Notes: generated by a model from the sequence alone, not told the origin. Shown: positions 18,391-27,684, numbered from the stretch's first letter. The stretch: DNA of 64,000 bases from Bacteroides stercorirosoris (GCF_900142015.1 NZ_FQZN01000014.1:1-64000); one strand, 5' to 3'. Translations and numbers: made by a program.

Positions 18391-19374
18391 TTAAGGTATC
18401 TTCTTCAAGATAGAGTTGCGGAGTAACACTTCGAGCAATACACACAAGAATGCAGCCAAAGCGAACCAGCGGTATTCTTCTTGCCGCTTGCTGTACTCTT
18501 TCACATTCAACTTGGTCTTCTCCAACTTGTCAATTTCCTCATACACTTCCTTCAATTTAGAATTGCTGGTTGCGCGGAAATAGTTTCCTTCCGTAGTGGC
18601 AGCAATCTGCGTCAGTGTCTTTTCATCAATTTCTACCGGCAAGTTAACGTACTGTACCGTATTACCCACCGGATAAGGATAAGGTGCCATACCGTTCGTA
18701 CCTACACCAATAGTATAAACACGGATGCCAAAGCTTTTAGCTATCTCTGCTGCTGTCAGCGGAGAGATATCCCCTTTGTTGTTTGTACCATCCGTCAGAA
18801 GAATGATTACTTTAGATTTCGCTTTGCTGTCTTTCAAGCGAGTTACGGCATTAGCAACGCCCATGCCGACCGCTGTTCCGTCCTCTATAATACCACATTT
18901 GATACCCTGAAACAAGTTCAACAACACCGCATGGTCCACCGTCAGCGGACACTGTGTGAAACTTTCCGCAGCAAACAACGTAATACCGATATTATCATTG
19001 GGACGACCATTGATAAATTCCGCCGCTACATCTTTCGCTGCTTCCAGACGGTTTGGTTTCAAGTCCTCCGCCAGCATACTGGTAGATACGTCGATAGCCA
19101 GCATGATATCGATACCTTCAATTTCACTGTTTTGCCAGCTATTCGTGGTCTGAGGACGCGCCAGCACCACGATAATCAATGCTAAAGCAACAATGCGCAG
19201 CATAAAAGGCACATGCAACAAATAGTTCTTATAACTCTTTGGCGTATGCGCATACACACGGGCATCCGAAATCTGAAGTGTAGCTTCATTATTCTTCCGC
19301 TTCATGATATACCATACTATATAAGGTATAAGCAACAGCAGCAAAAACAAATATTCAATATTGGCAAAAACCAT
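18391..19374 (-). CDS. batA: BatA, von Willebrand factor A-domain membrane protein
   Basis: 327 residues with N-terminal membrane segments near 7-23 and 55-75. The vWA domain (about 88-285) has DVSTS, DGTAVG and LLTDGTNNKG as its metal-site motifs, and a C-terminal membrane segment lies near 305-320. It is close to BatB in layout but about 20 residues shorter. Both are hallmark genes of the Bacteroides aerotolerance operon. They probably act as substrate or partner receptors for the MoxR ATPase at the head of the operon. Confidence 0.92.
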   Translation of the reverse strand: MVFANIEYLFLLLLLIPYIVWYIMKRKNNEATLQISDARVYAHTPKSYKNYLLHVPFMLRIVALALIIVVLARPQTTNSWQNSEIEGIDIMLAIDVSTSMLAEDLKPNRLEAAKDVAAEFINGRPNDNIGITLFAAESFTQCPLTVDHAVLLNLFQGIKCGIIEDGTAVGMGVANAVTRLKDSKAKSKVIILLTDGTNNKGDISPLTAAEIAKSFGIRVYTIGVGTNGMAPYPYPVGNTVQYVNLPVEIDEKTLTQIAATTEGNYFRATSNSKLKEVYEEIDKLEKTKLNVKEYSKRQEEYRWFALAAFLCVLLEVLLRNSILKKIP

Positions 19375-19431
19375 TGTATTTACTATTTAACAATTTACAA
19401 TTTACGATTGAAGTTACCTCTGATTCTGCAA

Positions 19432-20511
19432 TTAAGCAAAATAACTGTATAACTGCATTCCAATATAAGTGAGCGCACCGATCAAAGCAGCCGCCAATAT
19501 GGCAATACCTATACCTAACAGTATCTTAGTACGCAATGAACGTTTCTCAATGATAGTGATTTCAGTTGGCTGCGGTTTCACATTTTCAGCTTCCACCTCT
19601 TTGGTTTCATTGATAAAATCAATAGCATTAATCAGATTCGCATCATTCTCATTCATCAGCGGAGCATGTTTAGCGAATTTCACCAAGTCAGCTGTCTGGA
19701 AGAGAATACGTAGATCTGCAATGGCCTCTTTATCCTCCATTTCAAGCAATCTCTCTATGATTTCCGAAGAAGTCATTTCCAAAGCATTGAAACCAAAACG
19801 TCCCTTGATATAAGTACGCAAAGCGTCCGTTAACTCCGTATAGTATTCTTTGGATTGACCTTTTTGCCATACTTTCTCGCTCTTGATGCGTTCTATCTCT
19901 TTCATAGCCTGCTGATGCGGTGGCAATTTCGGCTCTACTTTCACTTTACGTATAATCGGCTTATTATCACAGATACGCATAATCAGATAGACAAGCAACA
20001 ATGCAAACGGAATAAGCAGTATACCACAAGTGATAATTCCATACCAATCTTCCCATACAAACGGAGCTTGCATCACTGTTTTAGGTCCAAAAAACTGCTC
20101 CGGATTTTCAGGGTCCAACGGCACATTCATCGAGTAGACTTTCAGCGCCAATGCTTTCGAACGGTATGCCTTATTATCCACCATCACTTCCATCGGTGGC
20201 AAATAGTACAATGCCGAATCAAATGACGTAACAGTATATTCCTGCGTAATCAGCATTCGCTTATTATCATTTATATACTGCGTGTCCGCTTTCGCAACGT
20301 CGATAATTTCCACACCACGCACCAGCGTATCCGTATAAACAGGTAAAATAGCCCGTTTATCCGCATCCAACGCCACTTGGAGTTTAATCTTTGCCTGGTC
20401 ACCAATATATATTTGCAGAGAATCGATGGTAGCATCCACTGTCACCGACTGTGCCACAGCTTTGCCAGTCAATATGCCCAATAGGGTTATCAGAAATAGA
20501 TATCTTTTCAT
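19432..20511 (-). CDS. Bat-operon membrane protein upstream of batA
   Basis: 359 residues. A signal peptide (about 1-20) is followed by a BatD-like beta domain (about 22-140), a membrane segment (about 158-180), a cytosolic helical part with EYYTELTDALRTYIKGRFGFNALEMTSSEI, and a second membrane segment near 332-355. Proteins of this kind sit between the DUF58 and batA genes in Bacteroidetes. The reaction is unknown. The 57-base gap to batA contains AT-rich heptamer repeats. Confidence 0.8.
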   Translation of the reverse strand: MKRYLFLITLLGILTGKAVAQSVTVDATIDSLQIYIGDQAKIKLQVALDADKRAILPVYTDTLVRGVEIIDVAKADTQYINDNKRMLITQEYTVTSFDSALYYLPPMEVMVDNKAYRSKALALKVYSMNVPLDPENPEQFFGPKTVMQAPFVWEDWYGIITCGILLIPFALLLVYLIMRICDNKPIIRKVKVEPKLPPHQQAMKEIERIKSEKVWQKGQSKEYYTELTDALRTYIKGRFGFNALEMTSSEIIERLLEMEDKEAIADLRILFQTADLVKFAKHAPLMNENDANLINAIDFINETKEVEAENVKPQPTEITIIEKRSLRTKILLGIGIAILAAALIGALTYIGMQLYSYFA

Positions 20512-20519
20512 TTTTCCGA

Positions 20520-21389
20520 TTAATTTCGTTTCGCAAACAAATTCATCAATGCCTTGACGTAGTCCTGATCGGTACGTACCGACACATTATCGACATTACT
20601 CTTAGTGAATACTTCATGCAATTCCACCTGTTTGTTCACCCACCAATCATGATGGGCGCGACGAACGGCACGTGATGAAGTGTCAATCCACTGTTCATGT
20701 CCGGTCTCAGCATCTTTAATTTTCATCAGGCCGATAGCCGGCAATTCCTCTACCCTGCGGTCATACACCTGGATAGCCACCACATCATGTTTCCGGTTGG
20801 CAATAGTCATTGCATTCTTGAAGCTTCCCTGATCGATAAAATCGGATAAAAGAAATGCCGTACAGCGACGTTTCATCACGTTCGTCAGGTATTCCAACCC
20901 GAGACGGATGTCTGTCCGCCGACTCTCAGCCTTGAAATCAATCAATTCACGGATAATATACAAGATATGCTTTCGCCCTTTTTTGGGTGGGATAAACTTT
21001 TCTATCCGGTCGGAGAAAAAGATAACGCCGATTTTATCATTGTTCTGTATAGCCGAAAATGCCAATGTAGCTGCAATCTCCGTCACCATATCCTTTTTCA
21101 TCTGCTTCACCGTACCGAATTCCAAACTACCGGAAACATCCACCAGCAGCATAACGGTCAGTTCACGCTCTTCTTCGAACACCTTGATATAAGGCTTGTT
21201 GAAGCGTGCGGTCACGTTCCAGTCAATGTCGCGTATATCGTCGCCAAACTGATATTCGCGTACTTCGGAGAATGCCATACCTCTACCCTTGAAAGCCGAA
21301 TGATACTGGCCTGCAAAGATATTGTTGGACAATCCGCGCGTCTTGATTTCAATTTGACGGACTTTTTTTAACAGTTCACTTGTTTCCAT
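20520..21389 (-). CDS. DUF58-domain protein of the bat operon
   Basis: 289 residues with no signal peptide or membrane segment. It has the DUF58 signature GDDIRDIDWNVTARFNKPYIK near residue 50 and a vWA-like fold with DVSGS near residue 83. Such proteins are coupled to MoxR ATPases and vWA partners. The stop lies 8 bases before the next gene, so the two are coupled, while a 125-base spacer with a 22-bp repeat array separates it from moxR. Confidence 0.9.
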   Translation of the reverse strand: METSELLKKVRQIEIKTRGLSNNIFAGQYHSAFKGRGMAFSEVREYQFGDDIRDIDWNVTARFNKPYIKVFEEERELTVMLLVDVSGSLEFGTVKQMKKDMVTEIAATLAFSAIQNNDKIGVIFFSDRIEKFIPPKKGRKHILYIIRELIDFKAESRRTDIRLGLEYLTNVMKRRCTAFLLSDFIDQGSFKNAMTIANRKHDVVAIQVYDRRVEELPAIGLMKIKDAETGHEQWIDTSSRAVRRAHHDWWVNKQVELHEVFTKSNVDNVSVRTDQDYVKALMNLFAKRN

Positions 21390-21407
21390 TTATATAGTAG
21401 AATAATT

Positions 21408-21505
21408 CCGTTAATAAATACCTGCGACGTTCTTTAAAAACGTCGGCAAGATTCTTTAAAAACGTTGGCAACGTTTATTAATAGCTTCCAAAAGCTATTT
21501 CATTG
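21408..21505. repeat. Array A: 22-bp tandem dyad array in the moxR-DUF58 spacer
   Basis: The core TTCTTTAAAAACGT recurs at 21430 and 21452, exactly 22 bases apart. A diverged third unit (TTTATTAATAGC) starts at 21474 and a possible inverted unit lies at 21408. Units hold inverted repeats such as GACGTT/AACGTC (21426-21444). The array lies inside the operon, between two genes read on the minus strand. Confidence 0.55.
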
Positions 21506-21514
21506 ATATTTACA

Positions 21515-22510
21515 TCAAGGTACTTCAACCTTATTCAATATCTTACTGATAATTTCATCAGAAGTCAGATTACTGGCCTCCGCCTCATACGTCAGACCGA
21601 TACGATGGCGCAATACGTCATGAGCCACAGCGCGTACATCCTCGGGAATAACGTAACCACGACGTTTGATGAAAGCATAAGTGCGGGCTGCCAATGCCAG
21701 ATTGATAGAAGCACGGGGTGAACCACCGAAACCAATCATGTCTTTCAACTCTTTCAAGTCATATTTTTCCGGATAACGGGTAGCAAACACGATATCCACA
21801 ATATAGCGCTCAATCTTTTCGTCCAGATATACCTGACGAACAACCTTACGGGCTTCAATGATTTCTTCAGCTTTCAGGATAGGTTTCACATTGAACTTCT
21901 CACCATTGATATTCTGGCGGATAATCAGCTTTTCTTCTTCCATCTTCGGATAGTCAATGACTACTTTTAGCATGAAACGGTCTACCTGTGCTTCAGGCAA
22001 CGGATAAGTACCTTCCTGTTCGATAGGATTTTGTGTAGCAAGTACGAGGAAAGGTTCAGGCAACTGGAATGTTTGCTTACCAATAGTAACCTGACGTTCC
22101 TGCATGGCTTCCAGCAAAGCACTCTGCACTTTGGCCGGAGCACGGTTAATTTCATCTGCCAAAACGAAGTTAGCGAAAACAGGTCCCTTCTTTACCTGGA
22201 AAGTTTCATCTTTCTGACTGTAAACCATTGTACCGATAACATCGGCAGGCAACAAATCGGGTGTAAACTGTATACGGCTATATTGCGCATCAATCAACGA
22301 AGCCAGCGTTTTGATGGCCAATGTCTTTGCCAAACCCGGCACACCTTCCAACAGTACGTGTCCGTCGGATAGCAAACCGATCAACAATGACTCTACCAGA
22401 TGTTTCTGTCCTACGATAATCTGGTCCATGCCAGTAGTAAGGTTGGTAACGAAAGAACTTTGTCTTTCAATCCGCTCATTCAGTTCGCGGATATCAATTG
22501 TTTCAGCCAT
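21515..22510 (-). CDS. MoxR-family AAA+ ATPase, head of the bat operon
   Basis: 331 residues. Walker A is GVPGLAKT near residue 55 and Walker B is FVLADEINRAPAKVQSALLEAMQE near 116, with a sensor region at LATQNPIEQEGTYPLPEAQ. This is the MoxR type of cytosolic chaperone-like ATPase that acts with vWA proteins. It is the first gene of the eight-gene bat unit. A candidate promoter lies about 75 bases upstream. Confidence 0.93.
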   Translation of the reverse strand: MAETIDIRELNERIERQSSFVTNLTTGMDQIIVGQKHLVESLLIGLLSDGHVLLEGVPGLAKTLAIKTLASLIDAQYSRIQFTPDLLPADVIGTMVYSQKDETFQVKKGPVFANFVLADEINRAPAKVQSALLEAMQERQVTIGKQTFQLPEPFLVLATQNPIEQEGTYPLPEAQVDRFMLKVVIDYPKMEEEKLIIRQNINGEKFNVKPILKAEEIIEARKVVRQVYLDEKIERYIVDIVFATRYPEKYDLKELKDMIGFGGSPRASINLALAARTYAFIKRRGYVIPEDVRAVAHDVLRHRIGLTYEAEASNLTSDEIISKILNKVEVP

Positions 22511-22583
22511 AAATACTCTTATTTTTATTGTTTAAATTTCGTTGGTTATCCAGTATCCTACTGGTAATTATTTTTTTCGCTCC

Positions 22584-22614
22584 CAAAAGTACAGGAATAA
22601 ATTAACCATACCAA
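22584..22614 (-). promoter_or_regulatory. Promoter of the bat operon
   Basis: The minus strand has TACTTTTG (22584-22591), a perfect TAnnTTTG box, with TTGG at 22611-22614, 19 bases upstream, as a near -33 element. Confidence 0.5.
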
Positions 22615-22722
22615 CTAATTTTTATTAAAAAACGATTAGATTAAACTACTTTCATAGAGTTTAGTAGTTAGCAATAGTTTCTAAAAAGATTTTCAATTTC
22701 ACAGGTGAGGATAAATAATAAT

Positions 22723-22762
22723 TCACCCCTGCAAGTGATGTGTCATCGACTTGCAGGGGTGA
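22723..22762. terminator. Strong stem-loop after the HU-LysM gene
   Basis: The arms TCACCCCTGCAAGT and ACTTGCAGGGGTGA form a perfect 14-bp stem with a 12-base loop, 11 bases after the stop at 22774. The T-tract on the minus strand is broken (ATTATTATTT), so this is a probable but not textbook terminator. It could also stabilise the 3' end. Confidence 0.6.
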
Positions 22763-22773
22763 GATATTTTCAT

Positions 22774-24141
22774 TTATTTCTTCACAAGCTCAGGTATCTT
22801 GACTACAGTTCCGTAAGGTACATGATCTGGATTCTTGATAACATCAGGGTTATACTTCACGATATATGGCCAAAGAGCCTTTGTTCCGTAGAAACGAAGC
22901 GCGACTCTCGTCAAGGTCTCCCCTTCTTTTATCGTATAGGTAGCCTTCGTTCCCACTATCTTATAATTCACAGAGTCCGGCTCAAACGGAGCTGCCGCAG
23001 TTTTTTTATTTTCTTTCTTGGAAGTTGTGGAGGTTTCTTTTTCAGCAACCGGCTTAGGTGCAACAACAGCAGGCTTTGACTCAATTACCGGCTCGGGTAC
23101 TATTGTTTTTTGTGTAACAACTTCTGCCACAGTATCCACTTTTGCAACCAATGCAGTATCTTTCTGCAAAATACTATCCTTCAAAGCAACGGGAGCAGCC
23201 GGTTTTTCCGTCTTTTCATCAGCTACTTTATCAGTAGGTGGTGGCATAGATCTATCAAATAAATCCGGATAATACATAAAAGTCACAGCACCTACACACA
23301 GCACAACCACAAGCACCACAATGCCAATGAAGAATTTCATGGTAGAACTATCCGGCACACTCACAGGGGGCGTTGGTGTATTAGGAGCAGGTATCTCATA
23401 TGTAGGCACCCTGTCTTCTTCTTTTGGTTCTACCGGAACCTCTACAACAGATTCATCAGGCTGAACAGTAGTTTCTACAGAAGAAAGTTCAGTTTCTACA
23501 AGAGATAGTTCCACAGTGGAGATTACAGGTTCCGCATCAGCAACAAACTCTTCTTGAACTAATGTATGTTCTTCTATGGTAGATTCTTCTGGTTCTTCCA
23601 CCACTTGAGTTGTTTCTTCAACAGCTTCTATAGATTCCTCTTCTATCTCAACAGGCGCTTCCTCAACATTTTTTTCTCCTTCAACTACAATCTCTTCTAC
23701 TTCTACCACAGTAGAGATTTCTTCCGCTTCGTCAGCAATTTGCTGCACCGAAAATTCTTCTTCTTTTTCTTCCTCTTCCTCAGAATTACTTTCTACCGGT
23801 GTATCTTCCAACAGCGTTTCATCATTCAACACCACCGTCTCGAAGTGTGAGAAGGGCTTGTTTATTAAATCCTTCAGAGATGGCTCCGGAGCAAACGAAA
23901 CTTTAGTATGCCCTTGTATCTCAAACCGTTCTCCTGTATTTATATTTACGCTTTCACGACTTTCTACATCTATCAGCTTAAATGTACCCAAGCCTTTAAT
24001 CTTCACATACTTATCTGCCTCCAGCGATTCTTCAACCAACTGGAAAAACTCTTTCACGAAATTCTCGGCATCTTTTTTATCCATGCCATGCTTTTCGGCA
24101 AGCAGTTCTATCAGATTCTGTATATTCAGCTTTTCATTCAT
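22774..24141 (-). CDS. Membrane-anchored HU-family protein with C-terminal LysM domain
   Basis: 455 residues. Residues 1-90 are an HU/IHF-like DNA-binding domain (KIKGLGTFKLIDVESR, then NINTGERFEIQGHTKVSFAPE). A very acidic disordered region covers about 105-245. A single membrane segment lies at about 270-291 (FIGIVVLVVVLCVGAVTFMYY). A Pro/Lys/Val-rich linker follows and the last 60 residues are a LysM domain (ATYTIKEGETLTRVALRFYG). The order implies a cytosolic DNA-binding end and a periplasmic peptidoglycan-binding end. It lies 35 bases downstream of a free HU gene and is probably co-transcribed with it. Confidence 0.85.
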   Translation of the reverse strand: MNEKLNIQNLIELLAEKHGMDKKDAENFVKEFFQLVEESLEADKYVKIKGLGTFKLIDVESRESVNINTGERFEIQGHTKVSFAPEPSLKDLINKPFSHFETVVLNDETLLEDTPVESNSEEEEEKEEEFSVQQIADEAEEISTVVEVEEIVVEGEKNVEEAPVEIEEESIEAVEETTQVVEEPEESTIEEHTLVQEEFVADAEPVISTVELSLVETELSSVETTVQPDESVVEVPVEPKEEDRVPTYEIPAPNTPTPPVSVPDSSTMKFFIGIVVLVVVLCVGAVTFMYYPDLFDRSMPPPTDKVADEKTEKPAAPVALKDSILQKDTALVAKVDTVAEVVTQKTIVPEPVIESKPAVVAPKPVAEKETSTTSKKENKKTAAAPFEPDSVNYKIVGTKATYTIKEGETLTRVALRFYGTKALWPYIVKYNPDVIKNPDHVPYGTVVKIPELVKK

Positions 24142-24176
24142 AATTATGGAAGATTACTTTGAGTGAGACAGGTAGA

Positions 24177-24449
24177 TTACTTAAACTTATCCTTCAGAAC
24201 ACTACTGGGTTTATAATTCAACACTAACTTGGGAGGAACCAACATACGCAATTTCGTTGTTGGATTAATAGTAATACGCTCCGCTTTCTTCTTTACCTCA
24301 AAAGTTCCGAAACCTTGTACTGAAATAGTATTCCCCTCTTGCAACTGTTGCGTCATGCCCGACAACAAAGATGCAATCAGCTCGGATGTATCCTTTATGG
24401 TATATCCCAATCTCCGCGACAATTCTGAAGTAAACTCTTTATTATTCAA
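24177..24449 (-). CDS. HU-family DNA-binding protein
   Basis: 90 residues, the standard HU length. It has the conserved core TISVQGFGTFEVKKKAERITINPTT and the basic arm with NPTTKLRMLVPPKLVLNYKPS. It is a nucleoid protein that bends DNA. It lies directly upstream of the membrane-anchored HU-LysM gene on the same strand, which suggests joint expression and perhaps heterodimer formation. Confidence 0.9.
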   Translation of the reverse strand: MNNKEFTSELSRRLGYTIKDTSELIASLLSGMTQQLQEGNTISVQGFGTFEVKKKAERITINPTTKLRMLVPPKLVLNYKPSSVLKDKFK

Positions 24450-24526
24450 AATCCAGATATTTTTATGAAGTTCGGCGCTATATTAGCAAAACTTCCGCAC
24501 ATACACAAATTCTTCGGGAAAAATCT

Positions 24527-25825
24527 TTAAATTATCCGCCCAAAAAGGTCGAAATCATCGGAATTTATTATCTCTACCTGGTAAAAGTTACCTATAAGTA
24601 AGGTTCGTCCATCCCGTTCTATCAAGACTTCCGGATCCACCTCAGGAGAGTCAAATTCTGTACGACCGATGTAATAATCACCTTCCAAACGATCTATTAT
24701 CACTTTCATACGCTGCCCCACTTTTGCCGCGCTCAATTCTGATGAAATACTCTGTTGAATAGACATCAATTCATCCAGACGCGCCTGCTTTACCTCTTGA
24801 GGTATTTCATCTTCGTAGTGAGCAGCCGCATAAGTACCTTCCTCTTCCGAATAAGCAAAAGCTCCCATTCTATCGAAACGCACCCTACGAACAAATTCCT
24901 TCAAATCTTCAAAATCAGCTTCCGTTTCTCCAGGATGCCCCACCATCAAAGTTGTACGCAGATGAATCCCCGGTACTTCTTTACGAAATTGTTCCAGCAG
25001 ACGATAAGTTTCCTCCTTAGTCACATGACGGCGCATTTTCTCCAGCATCGGATCACTGATGTGCTGAAGAGCAATATCCATATATTTACATACGTTAGGG
25101 CGTTCACGCATCACTCGGAATAAATCCGTCGGGAAATGCGCCGGATAAGCATAATGCAATCGTATCCACTCCACACCGGGAACTTCAGAAATACGCTCTA
25201 TCAGTTCGGGAAGCATTTGTTTCTTATACAAGTCCACACCATAATAAGTCAGCTCCTGAGCAATAACCTGAAACTCCTTCACGCCTTTAGCAACCAGATA
25301 ACGCACCTCATCCAATATTTCTTCCATTGGGCGCGATACATGCTTCCCTGTGATAATAGGAATGGCACAATACGAGCATTTCCGGTCGCAACCTTCTGAT
25401 ATTTTCAAATATGCATAATGTTTTGGAGTGGTAAGCGTACGCTCAATATGAAGTTCTCTATGATAGGCCTTACCAAGATCCTGCAACAACTCTGCCCAGT
25501 TGAATTTACCATAGAATTTGTCCACCTGCGGTATCTCAACTGCCAGTTCTTTCAAATAACGTTCGGAAAGACAGCCCATCACATATAGCTTCTCCAGCTC
25601 TCCTTCTTCCTTTGCCTGTGCAAATTCCAGAATCATATTAATTGACTCTTCCTTTGCATCACCGATGAAACCGCAAGTATTGATAACTGCAATCTCCCCT
25701 TTCGGCTTTTCCGTATCATGAGTCACATGATATCCGGCTTCTTCAAGCTGGCGCATCAAATGCTCCGAATCCACTAAATTCTTAGAACATCCTAAGGTAA
25801 TGATATCAATGGTTTTCCGTTTCAT
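24527..25825 (-). CDS. rimO: Ribosomal protein S12 methylthiotransferase RimO
   Basis: 432 residues. A radical-SAM methylthiotransferase that modifies an aspartate of ribosomal protein S12. It has the N-terminal UPF0004 domain with TLGCSKNLVDSE (first cluster cysteine), the radical-SAM motif CDRKCSYCAIP near residue 145, and a C-terminal TRAM domain that binds RNA. The first cysteine motif continues as NTCGFI and CLSERY. It overlaps ftsY by four bases (ATGA type), so the two are translationally coupled. Confidence 0.95.
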   Translation of the reverse strand: MKRKTIDIITLGCSKNLVDSEHLMRQLEEAGYHVTHDTEKPKGEIAVINTCGFIGDAKEESINMILEFAQAKEEGELEKLYVMGCLSERYLKELAVEIPQVDKFYGKFNWAELLQDLGKAYHRELHIERTLTTPKHYAYLKISEGCDRKCSYCAIPIITGKHVSRPMEEILDEVRYLVAKGVKEFQVIAQELTYYGVDLYKKQMLPELIERISEVPGVEWIRLHYAYPAHFPTDLFRVMRERPNVCKYMDIALQHISDPMLEKMRRHVTKEETYRLLEQFRKEVPGIHLRTTLMVGHPGETEADFEDLKEFVRRVRFDRMGAFAYSEEEGTYAAAHYEDEIPQEVKQARLDELMSIQQSISSELSAAKVGQRMKVIIDRLEGDYYIGRTEFDSPEVDPEVLIERDGRTLLIGNFYQVEIINSDDFDLFGRII

Positions 25826-26781
25826 GCATTCTCCCCAAACAATGAATCAACAAATTCTTTTTTGCGGAACACCTGTAAATCTTCCATCCCTTCACCAAGC
25901 CCGATATACTTCACGGGAATTTTGAACTGGTCTGAAATTCCGATAACGACACCCCCTTTGGCTGTGCCGTCCAATTTTGTAATAGCCATTGCAGTCACTT
26001 CCGTTGCCAAAGTAAATTGTTTAGCCTGCTCAAATGCATTTTGTCCGGTAGAACCGTCCAAAACCAGCAACACTTCATCCGGAGCATCAGGAACCACTTT
26101 CTTCATCACATTCTTAATCTTAGTCAACTCATTCATCAAGCCCACTTTATTATGAAGGCGCCCGGCAGTATCAATAATCACCACATCCGCATTATTGGCA
26201 ACGGCAGAGTTCAAAGTATCATAAGCCACGGAAGCTGGATCAGCCCCCATCTTTTGTTTGATAACAGGCACGCCTACACGTCCACCCCAAATATCCAACT
26301 GTTCAACAGCTGCCGCACGGAAAGTATCCGCCGCGCCTAGATAAACACTCTTACCCGCTTTCTTAAATTGATATGCAAGTTTTCCGATAGTAGTTGTTTT
26401 GCCTACACCGTTCACTCCCACCACCATAATAACGTAAGGTTTCTTTCCAATCGGAGCTTCAAAATCAGCAACATCATCCGAATTATTCTCTGTCAATAAA
26501 GCAGCGATTTCATCGCGCAAGATGGTATTCAGCTCTTGCGCATTCATATATTTTTCGGCGGCGGCACGCTTCTCTATACGTTCAATTATATTTAACGTAG
26601 TTTCCACACCCACATCCGAAGTAATCAACACTTCTTCCAGATTATCAAGCACTTCATCGTCCACCTTCGACTTTCCTGCCACAGCTCGAGCAATCTTTCC
26701 GAACACACTTTCCTTCGTCTTAGACAATCCTTTATCTAATGTTTCTTTCTTTTCCTTCGAGAAAAAACTAAAAAATCCCAT
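25822..26781 (-). CDS. ftsY: Signal recognition particle receptor FtsY
   Basis: 319 residues. The SRP GTPase NG domain covers nearly the whole protein, with only a short charged N-terminal part and no long acidic A-domain. G motifs are GVNGVGKTTTIGKLA near residue 120, DTFRAAAVEQL, DTAGR and TKLDGTAKGG. It docks the ribosome-SRP complex at the membrane. It has its own promoter box after the terminator of the ribosomal-protein unit and is coupled to rimO. Confidence 0.96.
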   Translation of the reverse strand: MGFFSFFSKEKKETLDKGLSKTKESVFGKIARAVAGKSKVDDEVLDNLEEVLITSDVGVETTLNIIERIEKRAAAEKYMNAQELNTILRDEIAALLTENNSDDVADFEAPIGKKPYVIMVVGVNGVGKTTTIGKLAYQFKKAGKSVYLGAADTFRAAAVEQLDIWGGRVGVPVIKQKMGADPASVAYDTLNSAVANNADVVIIDTAGRLHNKVGLMNELTKIKNVMKKVVPDAPDEVLLVLDGSTGQNAFEQAKQFTLATEVTAMAITKLDGTAKGGVVIGISDQFKIPVKYIGLGEGMEDLQVFRKKEFVDSLFGENA

Positions 26782-26812
26782 ATCCTATTTATTTATACAA
26801 TACATTATTCCA

Positions 26813-26820
26813 CAAAGATA
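26813..26820 (-). promoter_or_regulatory. ftsY -7 promoter box
   Basis: The minus strand has a perfect TATCTTTG, about 32 bases before the ftsY ATG and downstream of the terminator at 26852-26896. No clear TTTG is seen at the -33 position. Confidence 0.4.
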
Positions 26821-26851
26821 TAACAAAGTAATGAAAGTATAGGAATAAAGT

Positions 26852-26896
26852 ATAAAAAAAATCCCCTTATCGTTGTACGACAAGAGGATTTTATAA
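26852..26896 (-). terminator. Terminator of the rpmB-rpmG-DUF4295 unit
   Basis: The minus strand stem AATCCTCTTGTCGT with ACGATAAGGGGATT (wobble pairs), then eight T. It follows the DUF4295 stop by about 25 bases. Confidence 0.85.
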
Positions 26897-26920
26897 TCAA
26901 ACGTCTTTCGACGGACTATC

Positions 26921-27079
26921 TTATTTCTTGAAAAAGTCTTGTACTTTTTCGTTCAATACCATTTGTTCATCAAAAGTATAAGCACCGGTCTTCGGAGACT
27001 TAACCATTTTGATAACCTTTGTATAAGCACGACCTTCTTTAGAACCTTCGTGCAAACTTGCTACAGTTTTCTTTGCCAT
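26921..27079 (-). CDS. DUF4295 small basic protein
   Basis: A 52-residue protein starting MAKKTVASLHEGSKEGRAYT and ending KVQDFFKK. It is a Bacteroidetes-specific family that always sits after rpmB and rpmG. The high lysine content and the ribosomal-protein neighbours suggest a ribosome-associated role, but this is not shown. It starts 12 bases after the rpmG stop. Confidence 0.88.
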   Translation of the reverse strand: MAKKTVASLHEGSKEGRAYTKVIKMVKSPKTGAYTFDEQMVLNEKVQDFFKK

Positions 27080-27091
27080 GGGTTATACTTA

Positions 27092-27280
27092 TTATTTAAT
27101 TTCTTTATGTACTGTTACTCTCTTCAAAATCGGATTATATTTCTTCAATTCCAATCTTTCAGTTGTATTCTTTCTGTTCTTAGTAGTGATATAACGAGAA
27201 GTTCCCGGCATACCGCTATCTTTGTGTTCTGTGCATTCCAGAATCACCTGTACTCTGTTACCTTTTGCTTTCTTTGCCAT
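27092..27280 (-). CDS. rpmG: 50S ribosomal protein L33
   Basis: 62 residues with the L33 pattern [19 protein letters not shown], then [22 protein letters not shown]. Only one cysteine is present, so it is the zinc-free form. It lies between rpmB (22 bases upstream) and the DUF4295 gene. Confidence 0.96.
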   Translation of the reverse strand: MAKKAKGNRVQVILECTEHKDSGMPGTSRYITTKNRKNTTERLELKKYNPILKRVTVHKEIK

Positions 27281-27302
27281 AATCAGTATTCTCCTCTACT
27301 TT

Positions 27303-27563
27303 TTAGCCAATTACTTTAATGCTTTTCCAATCACAATAACCTTTAGCTACTGCGTCGTTCAAAGCAGCGTCTAGTCCTTTCTTATTAATAATACGCAGAC
27401 CGTTAGCGCAAATGCTAAGGCTGATCCAGCAGTCCTGCTCTACATAGTAGAACTTCTTGTTAAACAAGTTCAAATCAAAGGTTCTTTTAGTTCTTCTCTT
27501 TGAGTGTGAAACATTGTTGCCAATCATGGCTTTCTTTCCGGTAATTTGACAAATCTTCGACAT
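27303..27563 (-). CDS. rpmB: 50S ribosomal protein L28
   Basis: 86 residues with the L28 start [21 protein letters not shown] and the basic RRTKRTF segment. It is the first gene of a three-gene ribosomal unit ending at the terminator at 26852. The zinc-binding cysteine pairs are absent. Confidence 0.96.
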   Translation of the reverse strand: MSKICQITGKKAMIGNNVSHSKRRTKRTFDLNLFNKKFYYVEQDCWISLSICANGLRIINKKGLDAALNDAVAKGYCDWKSIKVIG

Positions 27564-27684
27564 TTCTATCTTATTTTTATAGTTTTTATCTATACTTATT
27601 TCAAACAGAGCGCAAAGTAAGTACTTTTATCGATACCAAACAAGTTTTTCATAAAATAATTCACTGTATGATAGCAATTTTTCT

